Assembly: GCA_025084515.1 (NCBI GenBank)
Contig: JAJAGP010001983.1
Coordinates: forward strand, 79,652-143,651
Reading direction: 5' to 3'
Length of the DNA stretch: 64,000 bases
Origin: Ancistrus triradiatus
Taxonomy: Eukaryota; Chordata; Actinopteri; Siluriformes; Loricariidae
Part shown: piece after piece, positions 10,832-21,769 of the stretch
Position numbering within the stretch: the first letter of the stretch is position 1
How the letters are laid out: every line of letters begins with the position of its first letter
The notes under the pieces: generated by a model
What the model saw: only the letters and a program-made list of their open reading frames with translations
Told to the model about the DNA's origin: nothing
Database searches by the model: none
Translations under genes and position numbers: made by a program

Positions 10832-11428
10832 GCCACATATCCCATTCTCAGTGAGAATCCTAATTTCTTTTAATTTCAAAGGACTAAACTATAGTTTCTT
10901 TGTGTTTATACAAGAAAAGTACACTTTTTAATTGTTATTCTTCAGAAATAAAAATAAATGTTTTCCCTCGGTTATTTAATCTATGGTGAAACTACAGTAG
11001 GATAAGTTAAGAAAGTGCATTTATTGTCATTGTACAGTTATTCAATGAAATGAGGATTGATGCTCCAGAACAGGGCAAAACTACACAAAAACAGAATAAG
11101 ACAGTCACACAGACAGATTCAGTCAGTCAAACACACAAAGACTTTGTACTCCAAGATTAATATTGCATTTACAGAGTAAAAAGAAATATTAAATATAGGA
11201 AATATTGTACAGAGGTATTGCACAGATAGAATAGGGCATTTTGTTTACAATTTTAAACCTATTGTTTCTAGTGATTTATTTTAATTGCAAGCGACTGTTT
11301 TATTGTTAAAAAAACGTATACAAAAAAATTTGCATTGTTTTCATTGTTTGCACTACAGAAATAAAAAGGAACGTCTTTTGTCAAATGTAAAATCAATAAT
11401 GAGCAGAGTGTACCGTTACAGCCCTAGT
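10832..11428. mobile_element. Candidate non-autonomous DNA transposon, copy 2
   Basis: It is a direct-orientation relative of 6943-7636 without that copy's first ~80 bases. It ends GAGCAGAGTGTACCGTTACAGCCCT, matching the end of copy 1. It does not carry copy 1's GTCGTGAGTATCGTGAATCG insert. Confidence 0.55.
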
Positions 11429-11589
11429 GTCCACCAGAGGACAGTAACCCTCAACCTCCTCCGGTTGGCTGGGGTCGAAGTACCATCAACGACTGTCCTG
11501 CTTAGACTCAGGATCTGTGTATTGGACTACTTAATGCCGATGTGCATATTTCTCATTTAATTTGAACTATGACTCCCATTCCTTCTTAC

Positions 11590-11818
11590 ATTCATCATCT
11601 ACGCCACCTAAGTAGGTTGGGTCCCTTTGTGAGTCTTGGTCCTCCCAAGGTTTCTTCCTCATAATACTTAAGGAGTTTTTCCTTGCCACTGTCGCCCTAG
11701 GCTTGCTCAGTTTGGGATTGGACGTAGATATTAGGAGATAATCTAAAATTGTAAAAAGTTGCTTTGAGACAATGCTCCATTGTAAAAAGCGCTAATTAAG
11801 TAAATCTGACTTGACTTG
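11590..11818 (+). repeat. Retroelement-type 3' tail common in fish
   Basis: TCCTCCCAAGGTTTCTTCCTC, TTTTTCCTTGCCACTGTCGCC, GCTTTGAGACAATG and AAAGCGCTAATTAAG occur in that order, followed by a short TGACT tandem. This order is the well-known 3' tail of an abundant fish LINE/SINE-type repeat. No coding part is attached. Confidence 0.65.
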
Positions 11819-12461
11819 TTTTCACAGATAATGCATTGGCATAATTTAGGTAAAATGTGCTAGTCTCTTAGTATTACAAGAAAAATGTATTTATTTTTAG
11901 ATTAATGTGGCATTTTGGATTGATATGTTTTGTTTATAGGCCTTCGTATGTAAAATTTGTATTTTAATCCTTCCAATTTTTATCCGGTTCCAATATTTAT
12001 CAGGTTCGTATTAATCCAGTTTAATGCTAATTAAAGCCCTGGTCAGTGTCACACGACACAAGCAGATCCACTGATCTGGAATAGTCCCAGTCCCCACACC
12101 AAGGAGCTCTAGGACTTGGGACCCGCCCCTGGCAAGCGGTAATCCGGTGAATATAGACAGAGCCCGGAAACTCTACGGAGCACAACCATCTGGACTTTAA
12201 AGGTGCCAGCATGTGAAAATGCACTAGGGCATATCAGTACTTAACTGCATAAAGGCATACTTGTACTTGGAATCATAGCCTTGCCAGAGGTGGGAAACAG
12301 ACCAGAGTCGTTCAGTAGGTGTGGCACTGGTACCCAATGCTGAACCACTGTGATTTGCTTGCCACCTCTTGCAAGGTGAGGGTTGTCAGTTACAGAGCCA
12401 TGTTTTCAGCTTCTGATGTCGTTGTAAAGTCCAGGAGGTACACTACGTACCCACCAGCAAA
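11819..12461. other. Intron without recognised feature
   Basis: No motifs, TIRs or tandem structure are seen. The 65-residue minus frame at 12027-12224 has no family resemblance. Confidence 0.5.
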
Positions 12462-12745
12462 GGTGGGAGTTAGAGTTTAAGAGCAGAAGTCCATCATTCA
12501 CTCAGAAGCTCACCACCTTACCAGTTGTGTGCTCGCTTGCTCGTTAGCTCACTTTTGATCTAGAGACTGTTCTTATTCGGTAGATGTGTTTAGAGACTTT
12601 TTCGTGTGTGTGTGTGGTGTGTAGATTCTGCTGCTTATTTGGAACAAGCTGTAAATAGTGTTTGTAACTGTGTGTGCCTCCTATTGTAAGTAGTATACCG
12701 TTGTTTGTCCCCCTACTACCTGTATATTACAAGTTAGAAGTAAGT
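12462..12745 (+). repeat. Dispersed repeat R1, copy 1
   Basis: It aligns with 31145-31435 through GAGTTTAAGAGCAGAA, GCTTGTTAGCTCAC, GATGTGTTTAGAGACTTTTT and CCTATTGTAAGTAGTA. The family is about 290 bp, non-coding and not recognised. It could be a solo LTR or an old MITE. Confidence 0.6.
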
Positions 12746-13334
12746 TAACAGCTAGTACGGATACTTTTGGTAATAAAAAACATGAAATTCTTTCCATCTA
12801 TGAGATCAATAAAGTGAAGAATCTTACCAAAAACATATTTAAGTTACAGTTCCACTAAACCTGTTTTATTCTCTCAAGAATCTTATTCATAACATGCTAT
12901 ACCTAATATCTATTATGCAACTCTGTTTCTGTTTTATTCAGCTAGACATGGGCTCTTGTTACCTGGTCTTGCCAAAGGGATATGGATTCTCCATTTGAAC
13001 CTGATTCCTCTCAAAGTCTTTTCCTTTATGGGTCTGGCGCAGTTTTGCCTTCGACTCTTGCCTTTGGCTAATCAATTGGGGTGTAGTCTCTGCTTTTTTT
13101 GAAGCTTTGGTGAACATATGTATTGGAGAAAGCACTATATAAATACAACATCACTGAACTACACTGAGGGGACAGAGTTTGTACATGTAGACCTTCATTT
13201 AGAAATAGCTCTACAGATCTGCACCTGGATAGAAATGTCAGTTGCTGCAAAACTGGGCATGCAGTTATGTTTCAGGCAGATATGTAAATGATTTCAGTTG
13301 TGACCTGAATTGACAGCAAGTCTTGTCACAAGAA

Positions 13335-14420
13335 GGTGTAAAAGTGCTTTCCCCGCAACCCTATAAAAAGACTCTCAGAGGCTTCTTTTGGGTAGTGTAT
13401 CTCTTGGTGAGAGATCGTTGACTGTGAGACATGACTCTACGACACATTCAAAGACATTTTGCCCAGTTGACAGATTTTGAGGGCAGGCACGTCATTCGAC
13501 TGAGAGAAGCAATTATGAGGTGTTGGGAACAGTGGTTCCATGGTGTCGCACACACAGCGAACAAGCTCCAGATGGCCCAGACAAGCCACCAGCAGAGAGG
13601 ATCGTTTGATCTGCCGATGAGCACAAGCAGCTCCCGTAGTTTCGTTGTCCACCATTTAGACATGGTGGCACCTTCACTACACTCCCTGTCTTTGCTCGTC
13701 ACCTTTGTTTGCAGTGGTGTCATGATTGAGAAACCTGGACTACTACAGTCTGGAACTGTATCATCTTTGGTGACAAATTTGGGATCCAACAGTGGTCGGG
13801 TTCGAGTATGGAGAACTCATAGTGAGTGCTTCAATCCTGCGTTGGCTGTGGTGCGGCACACTGCCTCAACTGCTGGTGTGATGATCTGGAGAGCCATCTA
13901 ATATGACAGTCGTTCAGCCCTAGTAGTGATACGAGCGACACTAATGGCTCAGCAATACGTGCAGGACATCCTGCGGTCACGTGTTGCCTCTTATGTCAGG
14001 GCTTCCAACTGCCATTTTTCAGCAGGATAATTCTCGCCCACAAACAGCAAGAGTTTCCCAGGAATGTCTCCTCCAGATTACAACAATTCCCAGTCATCAG
14101 ATCATAGCTGAGGGACCAACTTCGGCAACCTACGAGTGTGCAGGATCTACAGGGCCATCTGCAACATCTGTGGACAAATGTGCTACAGGATGTCATACCG
14201 AACCTGTTTTCCTGCAATGCCCAACCATATCCAGGCTAGAGTTGCCTAACAGGGTACTAGAGCCGCCTTTCAATTGTACAGGTTACTCAGTAAACTTATT
14301 GTTTTGCTCTAATATTTTAATCACTTACATATATCATCATTACATTTATACATATAAAGTTTTAGTTGATTCCAGCAACTCCTTCTTGGTGAGGTTTTCT
14401 TTTCTCGATGAGTGTACAAC
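13335..14420 (+). pseudogene. Tc1-like transposase relic (family F), near full length
   Basis: The start MTLRHIQRHFAQLTDFEG is followed by a broken helix-turn-helix part (RLREA, then CWEQWF). After a deletion come scattered core remnants in shifting frames: GVMIWRAI, the region around GGACATCCTGCGGTCACGTG, and FQQDN at about 14016 with ARVSQECL after it. The C-terminal part decays to about 14260. Beyond it a 3' flank (CTTCTTGGTGAGGTTTTC) is shared in reverse with 39670-39700, marking the element end. Other copies are at 39668 and 59288. It is inactive and lies in the ube2e3 intron. Confidence 0.75.
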
Positions 14421-14429
14421 GGTTTGACA

Positions 14430-14812
14430 ACAACTGAATTCATTATTAATACACCAGGATTTTAAACCCATAAAACTGTTACATTTGGCAGTTGCAGTGC
14501 ATTATAAATATGAACGGCCAGTTTTGATTTAGTCGGTGGATTAACTGGATCAGTGGATCTGTTGGTGATTTCTGGTGTTGAATGGACACTTGGTGTTGGA
14601 TGAAAATGCTGGTATTTTCTGGTATTTATGGAGAATGTGTTTGAGGGTCTTTTCTTGGTTTTTATTGGAGAATAATGGAGGTTTGAAAGGTATAATGGAG
14701 ATATAGTCATTCAGTGGAGAATGTTTGGTCAGTTTGTTTTAGTATTAAGAGTGTAGGGTCTGTTTTGACGTGACACTGTACCCATTGCCCCCTTTTTTTT
14801 TTGATTACCCAG
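14430..14812. other. ube2e3: Intron end with polypyrimidine tract
   Basis: Nothing is recognised in 14430-14780. The run CCCCCTTTTTTTTTTGATTACCCAG at about 14788-14812 is a strong acceptor for the next exon. Confidence 0.7.
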
Positions 14813-14960
14813 GTGACGTTCCGTACACGGATTTACCACTGCAACATTAATAGTCAGGGAGTGATCTGTCTGGACATCCTGAAGGACAACTGGAGTCCAG
14901 CACTCACCATCTCCAAGGTCCTGCTGTCCATCTGCTCACTGCTGACAGACTGCAACCCCG
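14813..14960 (+). CDS. ube2e3: ube2e3-like exon with catalytic cysteine
   Basis: This 148-bp exon lies between a CCCAG acceptor and a GTGAGT donor. It begins in phase 0 with VTFRTRIYHCNINSQG and ends one base into a codon after SLLTDCNP, giving 49 codons. It holds the UBC active site: the HCN motif (HPN in most E2s; HCN is normal for UBE2E) and GVICLDIL. The ubiquitin-accepting Cys is coded at 14867-14869, which equals Cys145 of a 207-residue UBE2E3 by residue count. The DNWSPALTISKVLLSI helix follows. No substitutions at residues expected to be invariant are seen. Reading directly through the donor gives a short intronic extension that is not real coding. Confidence 0.98.
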
Positions 14961-15560
14961 GTGAGTTTGTCTGCATAACACATATGGTTGCTACTGTACC
15001 ACAACCTGGACCTACATGCTGAGCTAAACAATTAGGATGGTTTACACAGCAGCACGCACTCTTCCATGTAATACAGTAGCATGATGCAGGTATAAACAAA
15101 CCATTCGGATAGCAGGTTTAATATTACAGTACAAAAATAACACACAGTACTGTGCAAAAGCCTTAGGCCACCTTTAGATTAGATATACCAATGTTTTAGC
15201 AATAGCATAATGACCATATATAATGATTTCTCAGTGTCTTTATTAGAATGCAACCAAAAATACAGGCCATTTATATACAGCTTCTTTAGGCTACATTGTG
15301 TGACCTCCCCTTAGACTTGAACAATAGCAGCATCTGGCAGCTTCATCAGGATGCCAAGTTGACTCTTCTACAGTCCAAAAAAGCTTGATCAGAATGGTTT
15401 TTGGGAGGGTAGCAACCAAGAAACCACTCTTTTCACAAGGGGACGAGGTTGAAAAGGTTAAAATATGCTAAAGCTCACAAAGATTGAAATGAAGATCAGT
15501 GGAAAAGAGAGACAAATCCAATAAATTTTTTGTGCCCAATCGTCGACAATATGTTATACC
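14961..15560. other. ube2e3: Start of second visible intron
   Basis: The intron runs from 14961 to 21671 (6.7 kb). Nothing is assigned here; 15150-15490 contains phrases such as GTGCAAAAGCCTTAGGCCAC that look like the edge of an old Tc1-type element. Confidence 0.45.
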
Positions 15561-16360
15561 ATGCATTCGGAAAGTCTTCAGATCCTTTCACTTTTTTCAC
15601 GTTTCGTTATTTTGTTGCCTTGTGCTACAATAAAACAAAATTCTAGCTTTCCCCCATCAATCTGCACTCATTATCCCATAATAGGAAAGTGAAAACAGAG
15701 TTTTCACTTGAAATTTTGCTTTGGGGAACTCCAATTTCTATTGATCATCTTTGAGATGGGTCTACACCTTGATTGGAGTCCACCTGTGGTAAATTCAGTT
15801 GATTGGACATGATTTGAAAGACACACGCCTGTCTATACAAGGTCTCACAGCTAACAATGCATATCAGAGCAAAAACCAAACCATGAGGAGGAAAGAACTT
15901 CCTATAGAGCTCAGAGCCCAGAAACCCAGGACTATACTTAAAGCTAGCCGCCCCATCAAATTAAATAATCAGGGGAGAAGGCCCTTGGACAGAGAGGTGA
16001 CCAAGAACCCAATGGTCACCCTGGCTGAGCTCCAAAGTCCTGTGTGCAAATGGGAGAAACTTCCAGAAGGTCAATCATTACTTCAGCACTCTGGGCTTTA
16101 TGGCAGAGTGACCAGACAGAAGTTTCTCCTCAGTGAAAGACACATGAAAGCTCTTTTGCAAACTCCGGGCAGGCTTTCATGTGTCTTTTACTGGGGAGAG
16201 CCTTTTCATGGTTTGGTTTTTGCTCTGATATGCATTGTTAGCTGTGAGACCTTGTATAGACAGGTGTGTGTCTTTTCAATTCATGTCCAGTCAACTGAAT
16301 TTATCACAGGTGGACTCCAAACAAGGTGTAGAAACATCTCAAACATCCCCCAGAGCTAAA
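15560..16360. mobile_element. Tc1-like relic with inverted duplication (fold-back)
   Basis: The left part starts ATTCGGAAAGTCTTCAGATC, a known Tc1-type TIR wording, then a leader and a broken transposase that ends GLYGRVTRQKFLLSERHMKAL. The right part is the reverse complement of the leader: 16206-16340 pairs with 15753-15886 with few mismatches. Nearer the centre, 16131-16150 pairs with 16174-16193 (19 of 20). The 186-residue frame across both arms is therefore partly antisense and not a protein. No intact TIR pair is present, and it cannot be active. Confidence 0.75.
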
Positions 16361-17279
16361 TTTCAAGTGTCATAGCTTGAGTTTTTATTTTATTTTAGCA
16401 CAGGGCCTCATATATATGTGTACACATATATATGTGTGTGTGTGTTCGAGGCAGTCTGTAATAATACAGTATGGAGTTGGACGATGCAGCAAATTGGCAA
16501 CCATAGGCTTAGTTAGATTCATAGCTCAAGTACAGAACTAAAGACACCAAGCGTGCTTTGGCTGGTCTAATACTTTTAGGCTGAGGGGAAAAATGGTGTA
16601 AATCTTACGTTGGGCCAGATGGTTTCTTTCACGTCTCAAGGCTGTACAGTTGGCTCCACTTATGTGAAACTTGGTTTCATTTAAAAGCCAGACAGAACGA
16701 CCTGAACAGTGTTTCTGTAATATAAATAAGGTTTTAAATATCCCTGTAACCTGAGGGAAAATCTTTGTAATACTGAGCCGAGCTCTAGTAATATTTCACT
16801 TTATTAATAATAATATGAACGTTATTAAACATTTCATTATAATGTAATATTGTAGATATATGTATAAATTAAGTGTTATTCAAAATGATTTTGTCATTTT
16901 GACTGAAATATCATGAGGTTAAAATAAAGTTTGTGAAGCCCTTCTGTGTATAAAGCCCAGTGCACATTACACACATCAGTGCCAAGTCTCTGATCAGGAT
17001 GTTCCTCAGGCCTGAAATTCATCACTGGATGCTAAATCAGGCTAAGAATTCCACAGCATTCACTAAGCTTCCATGCTTATCTGTTTCATCTGCTCTTCTG
17101 AACTGAAGTAGTTTGAGGAAGTATTTCTTTTGCCCTGTTTTTATGTCCACTAAATTGGAACACAGTCTTCACTCTGAGTGATTAGTAACTAAAAACAGTT
17201 AGACAGCTCAGTGTGCTTTCGGCCTCCAGGCTCTAGTTTCAGATCCTCAGCTAGGATCATGTGGTACTCGACTATGAAA
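16361..17279. other. AT-rich intron, no feature seen
   Basis: A short alternating TATATGTG tract lies at 16410-16445. The rest has no recognisable element. Confidence 0.5.
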
Positions 17280-18061
17280 TGTCTCCTTCTGCTTGTGTGT
17301 GTGTGTGGGGCCAGATGAGTGTGCGTCTGGGGGGCAGGTGTGTGTGTATGTATTTGTCTGTGTGTGATGTTTGTGGGGTGGAGATGTGGGTGTGTGTATG
17401 TCTGTGTGTTATGTGTGGGGGCAGATGTGTGAGTGCGTTTTGTGTGCGTGTGTATATGAGGCGGTAAATAAGTGTGTGTGTGTGTAGGGGGTAGATGTCT
17501 GGGTGTGTGCATGTGTGGGGGGACAGATGAGTGTGTGTTGTGTGTTTTTGTCTGTAAGTGTTTGTGTATGTGAGGGGCATATAAGTGTGTGTGTGGGGAG
17601 GGTGGGCTGTCTGTGTGTAGAGGCAGATGTGTGTGGGTCTGTCCTGGTGTGTATTTGTGTGTAGTGGCAGATGTGCAAGTGTAGGGGCAGATATGTGCGT
17701 GTGTATGTCTGTGTCTGTGTGTAGGGGCAGATGAGTGTGTGCGTCTGTCTGAGTGTGTCTGTGTGTAGAGGCAAATGGGTGTGTGTCTGTCTGGGTGTGT
17801 GTATGTGTGTAGGGGTGGATGAGTGTGTGTGTGTCCATGTGGCAGATGAGTGTGTCTAGGGGACAGGTTTGTGTGGGGGGGGCAGGTGTGTCTGTGTGTA
17901 GGAGCAGATTAGTGTGTGTGTGTCTGTCTGGGTGTGTGTCTGTGTATAGGGGCAGATGTATGTGGGTGTGTGTGTTTCTGTGTGTATTTGTCAGTGAGTG
18001 TTTGTGTATTTGTGAGAGGGGGCAGACAATTGTGTGGGTGTCTGTCTGTGAGTAGGGCCAG

Positions 18062-18104
<43 letters not shown>

Positions 18105-18105
18105 A
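17280..18105. repeat. GT-rich minisatellite, about 0.8 kb, ending in pure (GT)n
   Basis: Units of variable length combine TGTGTGTG runs with a GGGGCAGATGAG/TGTG module that recurs about every 30-70 bp. The tract ends in an uninterrupted GT run at 18063-18102. The plus strand is almost free of C. The 414-residue His/Thr-rich minus frame is an artefact of the repeat. Such tracts can adopt Z-DNA in vitro; any role in the ube2e3 intron is unknown. Confidence 0.9.
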
Positions 18106-18410
18106 TGGGCAGATGAGCTGACTCAGCTGTAAGGATTCAGAAACTGTCGTCACAGCTGCTCTGTGACGGCTGGAGGAAACTTTTCGGGAGCAGTCACTTG
18201 AGTTATATTGCAGCGTGTACAGTTGGAAGAAGCAACATCCCTGTAGGCATTGTGGCATTGTACTGATTTTGTGAGGCTCTGTGGACGCAAGCAGAAACAC
18301 AGATTGTTTAACTTGATTTGAAATGTCCAAGTCAGTCTCACTGGTGAAGGCAGAATGCACAATGTCAGTGAAAAGGGCGTATACAAGCCAGCGCTGTTTA
18401 ACAACCGCAT

Positions 18411-18508
18411 TAATGTTCTGTGAAACAGAATGTTGACCGGACATTACTATAGTCACATAGTCTTTATATGCTACTGTAATGTAAATATAAAGGGTATTTT
18501 CACGAAAA
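18411..18508 (-). repeat. Dispersed repeat R2, inverted copy
   Basis: The reverse complement of this segment matches 33823-33920 closely (GTGAAAATACCCTTTATATT, GTAATGTCCGGT, CTGTTTCACAGAAC). Weaker similarity continues on the left (GTTGTTAAACAGC). The family is not recognised. Confidence 0.6.
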
Positions 18509-18530
18509 GACTGCACGCAAATGATAGGTA

Positions 18531-18885
18531 CAGTGGGGCGAAAAAGTATTTAGTCAGCCACTGATTATGCAAGTTCTCCTACTTAGGAAGATGAGAGAGG
18601 TCTGTAATTTTCATCATAGGTACACTTCAACTATGAGAGACACAATGAGAAAAAAAATCACATTGTAGGATTTTTTTAAAGAATTTAATTGTAAATCATG
18701 GTGGAAAATAAGTATTTGGTCACCCACAAACTAGCAAGATTTCTGGCTCTCACAGACCTGTAACCTCTTCTTTAAGAAGCTCTTCTGTCCTCCACTCGTT
18801 ACCTGTATTAATGGCACCTGTTTGACCTCGTTATCCGTATAAAAGACACCTGTCCACAGCCTCAAACAGTCAGACTCCAAACTCA
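18531..18885 (+). mobile_element. Tc1 family A, solo left end
   Basis: It begins with TA followed by CAGTGGGGCGAAAAAGTATT and continues through the inner repeat and leader (AGAAGCTCTTCTGTCCTCCA, CAGTCAGACTCCAAACTCA). It stops just before the transposase ATG, where unrelated sequence begins. About 355 bp remain. Confidence 0.9.
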
Positions 18886-19229
18886 TCAAATTTACAGCTT
18901 GTTACAAAAAAGTAATCAGACTTACGCTTTTACTATCGTAACTACTGCCTCTGCTCGTGGACCTGCAGAGCTGATTGGCTTAGGTGACCAGCTGGGCAGA
19001 AGAGGCAAATCGCTGAGCATTAGAGTGCAACAAAACAATAATAATACACTGCCAAGCACATAAATAAGCACTTAATGTAATAATCTGTAATAATTATTTA
19101 GTAAAGTATGAGTAATTAGAGTATACTGTTGCATCATACATTTGGCAGCGCTACACAGTGTCTATGCTGGTTTGAGTCTGTTTATGGCCGATATGTATGA
19201 GTTGAAAGACATATTTTTATTTCCTGTTA

Positions 19230-20035
19230 CAGTGGTACCTCGGTTATCATCGTTAATTCGTTCCAAAAGGCTTGTCGAGAACCGAAACGATGAGTACCGA
19301 GCAAATTTTTCCCATAAGGAATAATGTAAATGGAATGAATCCGTTCCAGACCCCCAGAACATCCACACTGTATAAGGCATTATATGCTTTAATGGAGTTG
19401 TATTGTACAGGTGCTCCTGATTTATGATGGGGATATGTTCCGACAAATCCATCATAAGTTCAATGTATCATGAACTTGGCTGAAGTTGGCTTCTTATTCG
19501 CATTTTCTGGTCTACCTTAAATAACAGCATTAACATTACGGCGCCTGTAGATGGAGATTCCACTTCATGATAAGTAAGTTAAGGTGTAAAACACTTACAT
19601 TAAACCTATAACTGGCCAAAATCATTAACACAAAGCTTATTTTGTAATAAAGTGTTGAAAAATATCATGTAATTGAGTGAGTAATGGATTGAAAGTGCAA
19701 AACACTTACTTGGTTGACTAACTTCAGCCTGTGTTCTGGAGCATTCAGTCAGTTTTGCTTTCGGTTGGCTCTTATAAACTAACCTTTTTAGGACCCATGC
19801 AGACTTATTTGCACTAAGAATACAGTACTGTAGATGAAACATGATGAACATGAAAACATGATGAACTGCGCAGATCTTCTCTGAGTTATTGTGAATCTGA
19901 ATCACTGTTTCGGCTGAAAAGAGTCACGTGGCTCGACTCATACAAATTTAAGCAAGTGCACCGAGTACCGAGCAACTGGAGAGGACCCAGACAAATTTTT
20001 CTAGTCAAAGTGCATCAAGAACCGAAGTACCACTG
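19230..20035. mobile_element. Non-autonomous TIR transposon (family E), full length
   Basis: The ends are CAGTGGTACCTCGGTT at 19230 and its near-inverse AACCGAAGTACCACTG at 20035, with subterminal inverted text (CGAGAACCGAAACGATGAG). TA precedes the left end. There is no transposase frame. A second, older copy lies at 50599-51331 in the opposite sense. Confidence 0.75.
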
Positions 20036-20143
20036 TGTTATTTATTACAATTTTTAAGACCTCAGTTGTTAAAGTGAACAGACGTTGATGGGATGGACGT
20101 TAAATGGTGCATACCAAGATAACTATAAGCAACATTTTTAATA

Positions 20144-21622
20144 CAACCCCAGTTCCTATGAAGTTGGAACGTTGTGTAAAACATAAATAAAAACAGAATA
20201 CGATGATTTTCAAATCCTTTTCAACCCATATTCAATTGGATACACTACAAAGACAAGATATTTAATGTTCAAACAGATAAACTTTATTGTTTTTTTGCAA
20301 ATATTCACTCATTTTGAATTTGATGCCTGCAACACGTTCCAAAACAGTTGGGACAGGGGCAACAAAAGACTGGGAAAGGTGAGGAATGCCCAAAAAACAC
20401 CTGTTTGGAACATTCCACAGGTGAACAGGTTCATTGGAAACAGGCGAGTGTCATGGCTGAGTATAAAGGGAGCATCCCCGAAAAGCTCAGTCGTTCACAA
20501 GCAGGGATGGGGTGAGGTTCACCACAAATAGTCCAACAGTTTAAGAACAACATTTCTCAGCATGCAATTGCAAAGAATTTAGGGACTTCATCGTCTACAG
20601 TCCATAATCTCATCAAAAGATTCAGAGAATCTGGAGAAATCTCTGCAAGTAAGCGGCCAAAAACCAACATTGAAAGCCCGTGACCTTCGATCCCTCAGGC
20701 CACACTGCATTAAGAACCGACATCATTCTGTAAGGGATATTACCACATGGGCTCAGGAACACTTCAGAAAACCACTGTCAGTGAACACAGCTCGTCGCTC
20801 CATCTACAAGTGCAAGTTAAAACTCTTACCATGCAAAGCCAAGCCCAACATCAACAACACCCAGAAACGCCGCCGGCTTCTCTGGGCCCGAGCTCATCTG
20901 AGATGGACTGACCAAAGTGGAAAAGTGTCCTGTGGTCTGACGAGTCCACATTTCAAATTGTTTTTGGAAATCATGTCCTCTGGGCCAAAGAGGAAAAGGA
21001 CTGTCTGGATTGTTATCAGTGCTAAGTTCAAAAGCCAGCATCTCTGATGGGGGTATGGGGGTGTGTTAGTGCCCATGGCATGGGTAACTTTCAACATATG
21101 CTGCCATCCAACAACGTCTTTTTCAGGAACGTCCCTGCTTATTTCAGCAAGACAATGCCAAGCCACATTGTGCACGTGCTACAACAGCGTAGCTTCATAG
21201 TGTATGAGTGCGGGTACTAAACTGGCCTGCCTGGAGTCCTGACCGTTCTCTCATTGAAAATGAGACCCCGGACTATTGAAGTTGTACATCAAGCAAGAAT
21301 GAGAAAGAATTCCACCTACAAAGCTTCATCAATTAGTGTCCTCAGTTCCCAAGGTCTTGTTGATGTTTTGTTAAGGACAGGGTGATGTAACACAGTGGTA
21401 AACATCCCTGTCCAACTGTTTTGGGAACGTGTTGCAGGCATCACATTCAAAATGAGTGAAATATTGCAAAAATCAAATAAAGTTTATCCGTTTGACATTA
21501 AACACCTTGTCCCTTTGTACTGTATTCAATTGAATATAGGTTGAAAAGGATTTGCAAATCATCGTATCCTGTTTTCATTTATCTTTTACACAACGTCCCA
21601 ACTTCATTGGAATTGGGGTTGG
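20144..21622 (+). mobile_element. Tc1-like element family C with both TIRs
   Basis: TIRs of about 90-100 bp face each other: CAACCCCAGTTCCTATGAAG on the left and CTTCATTGGAATTGGGGTTG on the right, both with TA close outside. The interior holds a broken transposase. Bases 20670-20900 read SLRPHCIKNRHHSVRDITTWAQ and then a DNA-binding end with KRRRLLWARAHLRWT. The following catalytic core (from GTGGTCTGACGAGTCCAC) is shifted out of frame, and CAGCAAGACAATGCCAAGCC marks the QQDNAKPH region. No PDLSPIE remains. The right end is 50 bp upstream of the last ube2e3 exon. Confidence 0.85.
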
Positions 21623-21671
21623 TATTATCATGAATAATAAATCTCTCTCTTTTATCTCTCTCATATACCAG
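21623..21671 (+). promoter_or_regulatory. ube2e3: 3' splice region of last ube2e3 exon
   Basis: Between the transposon end and the exon lie about 49 bp: an A-rich stretch (CATGAATAATAAATC, a possible branch site) and a pyrimidine tract TCTCTCTCTTTTATCTCTCTC ending CATATACCAG. The essential acceptor elements fit within this gap. Confidence 0.7.
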
Positions 21672-21769
21672 CGGATCCTCTGGTGGGAAGCATAGCCACT
21701 CAGTATCTGACCAACAGAGCGGAACATGACAGGATAGCTCGACAGTGGACCAAGAGATACGCTACATAG
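21672..21769 (+). CDS. ube2e3: ube2e3-like last coding exon
   Basis: This exon begins in phase 1, completing Ala with the G from the previous exon, and reads DPLVGSIATQYLTNRAEHDR then IARQWTKRYAT and TAG at 21767-21769. This is the C-terminal helix pair of the UBC fold. QYL and DRI at the two variable positions match UBE2E3, where UBE2E1 and UBE2E2 have QYM and DRM (from memory). With the other two exons the frame stays open for 125 residues and ends at the family's usual C-terminus. Confidence 0.97.

Noticed and set aside
14801..15022. Open frame running through the donor of the second visible exon
   Set aside because: The part after 14960 is intronic; the GTGAGT donor and in-frame join to 21672 decide.
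15799..16359. 186-residue plus-strand protein
   Set aside because: Its second half is antisense of its own 5' flank (inverted duplication).
17272..18516. 414-residue minus-strand frame rich in His and Thr
   Set aside because: It is the complement of a GT minisatellite and has no splice, start or domain support.
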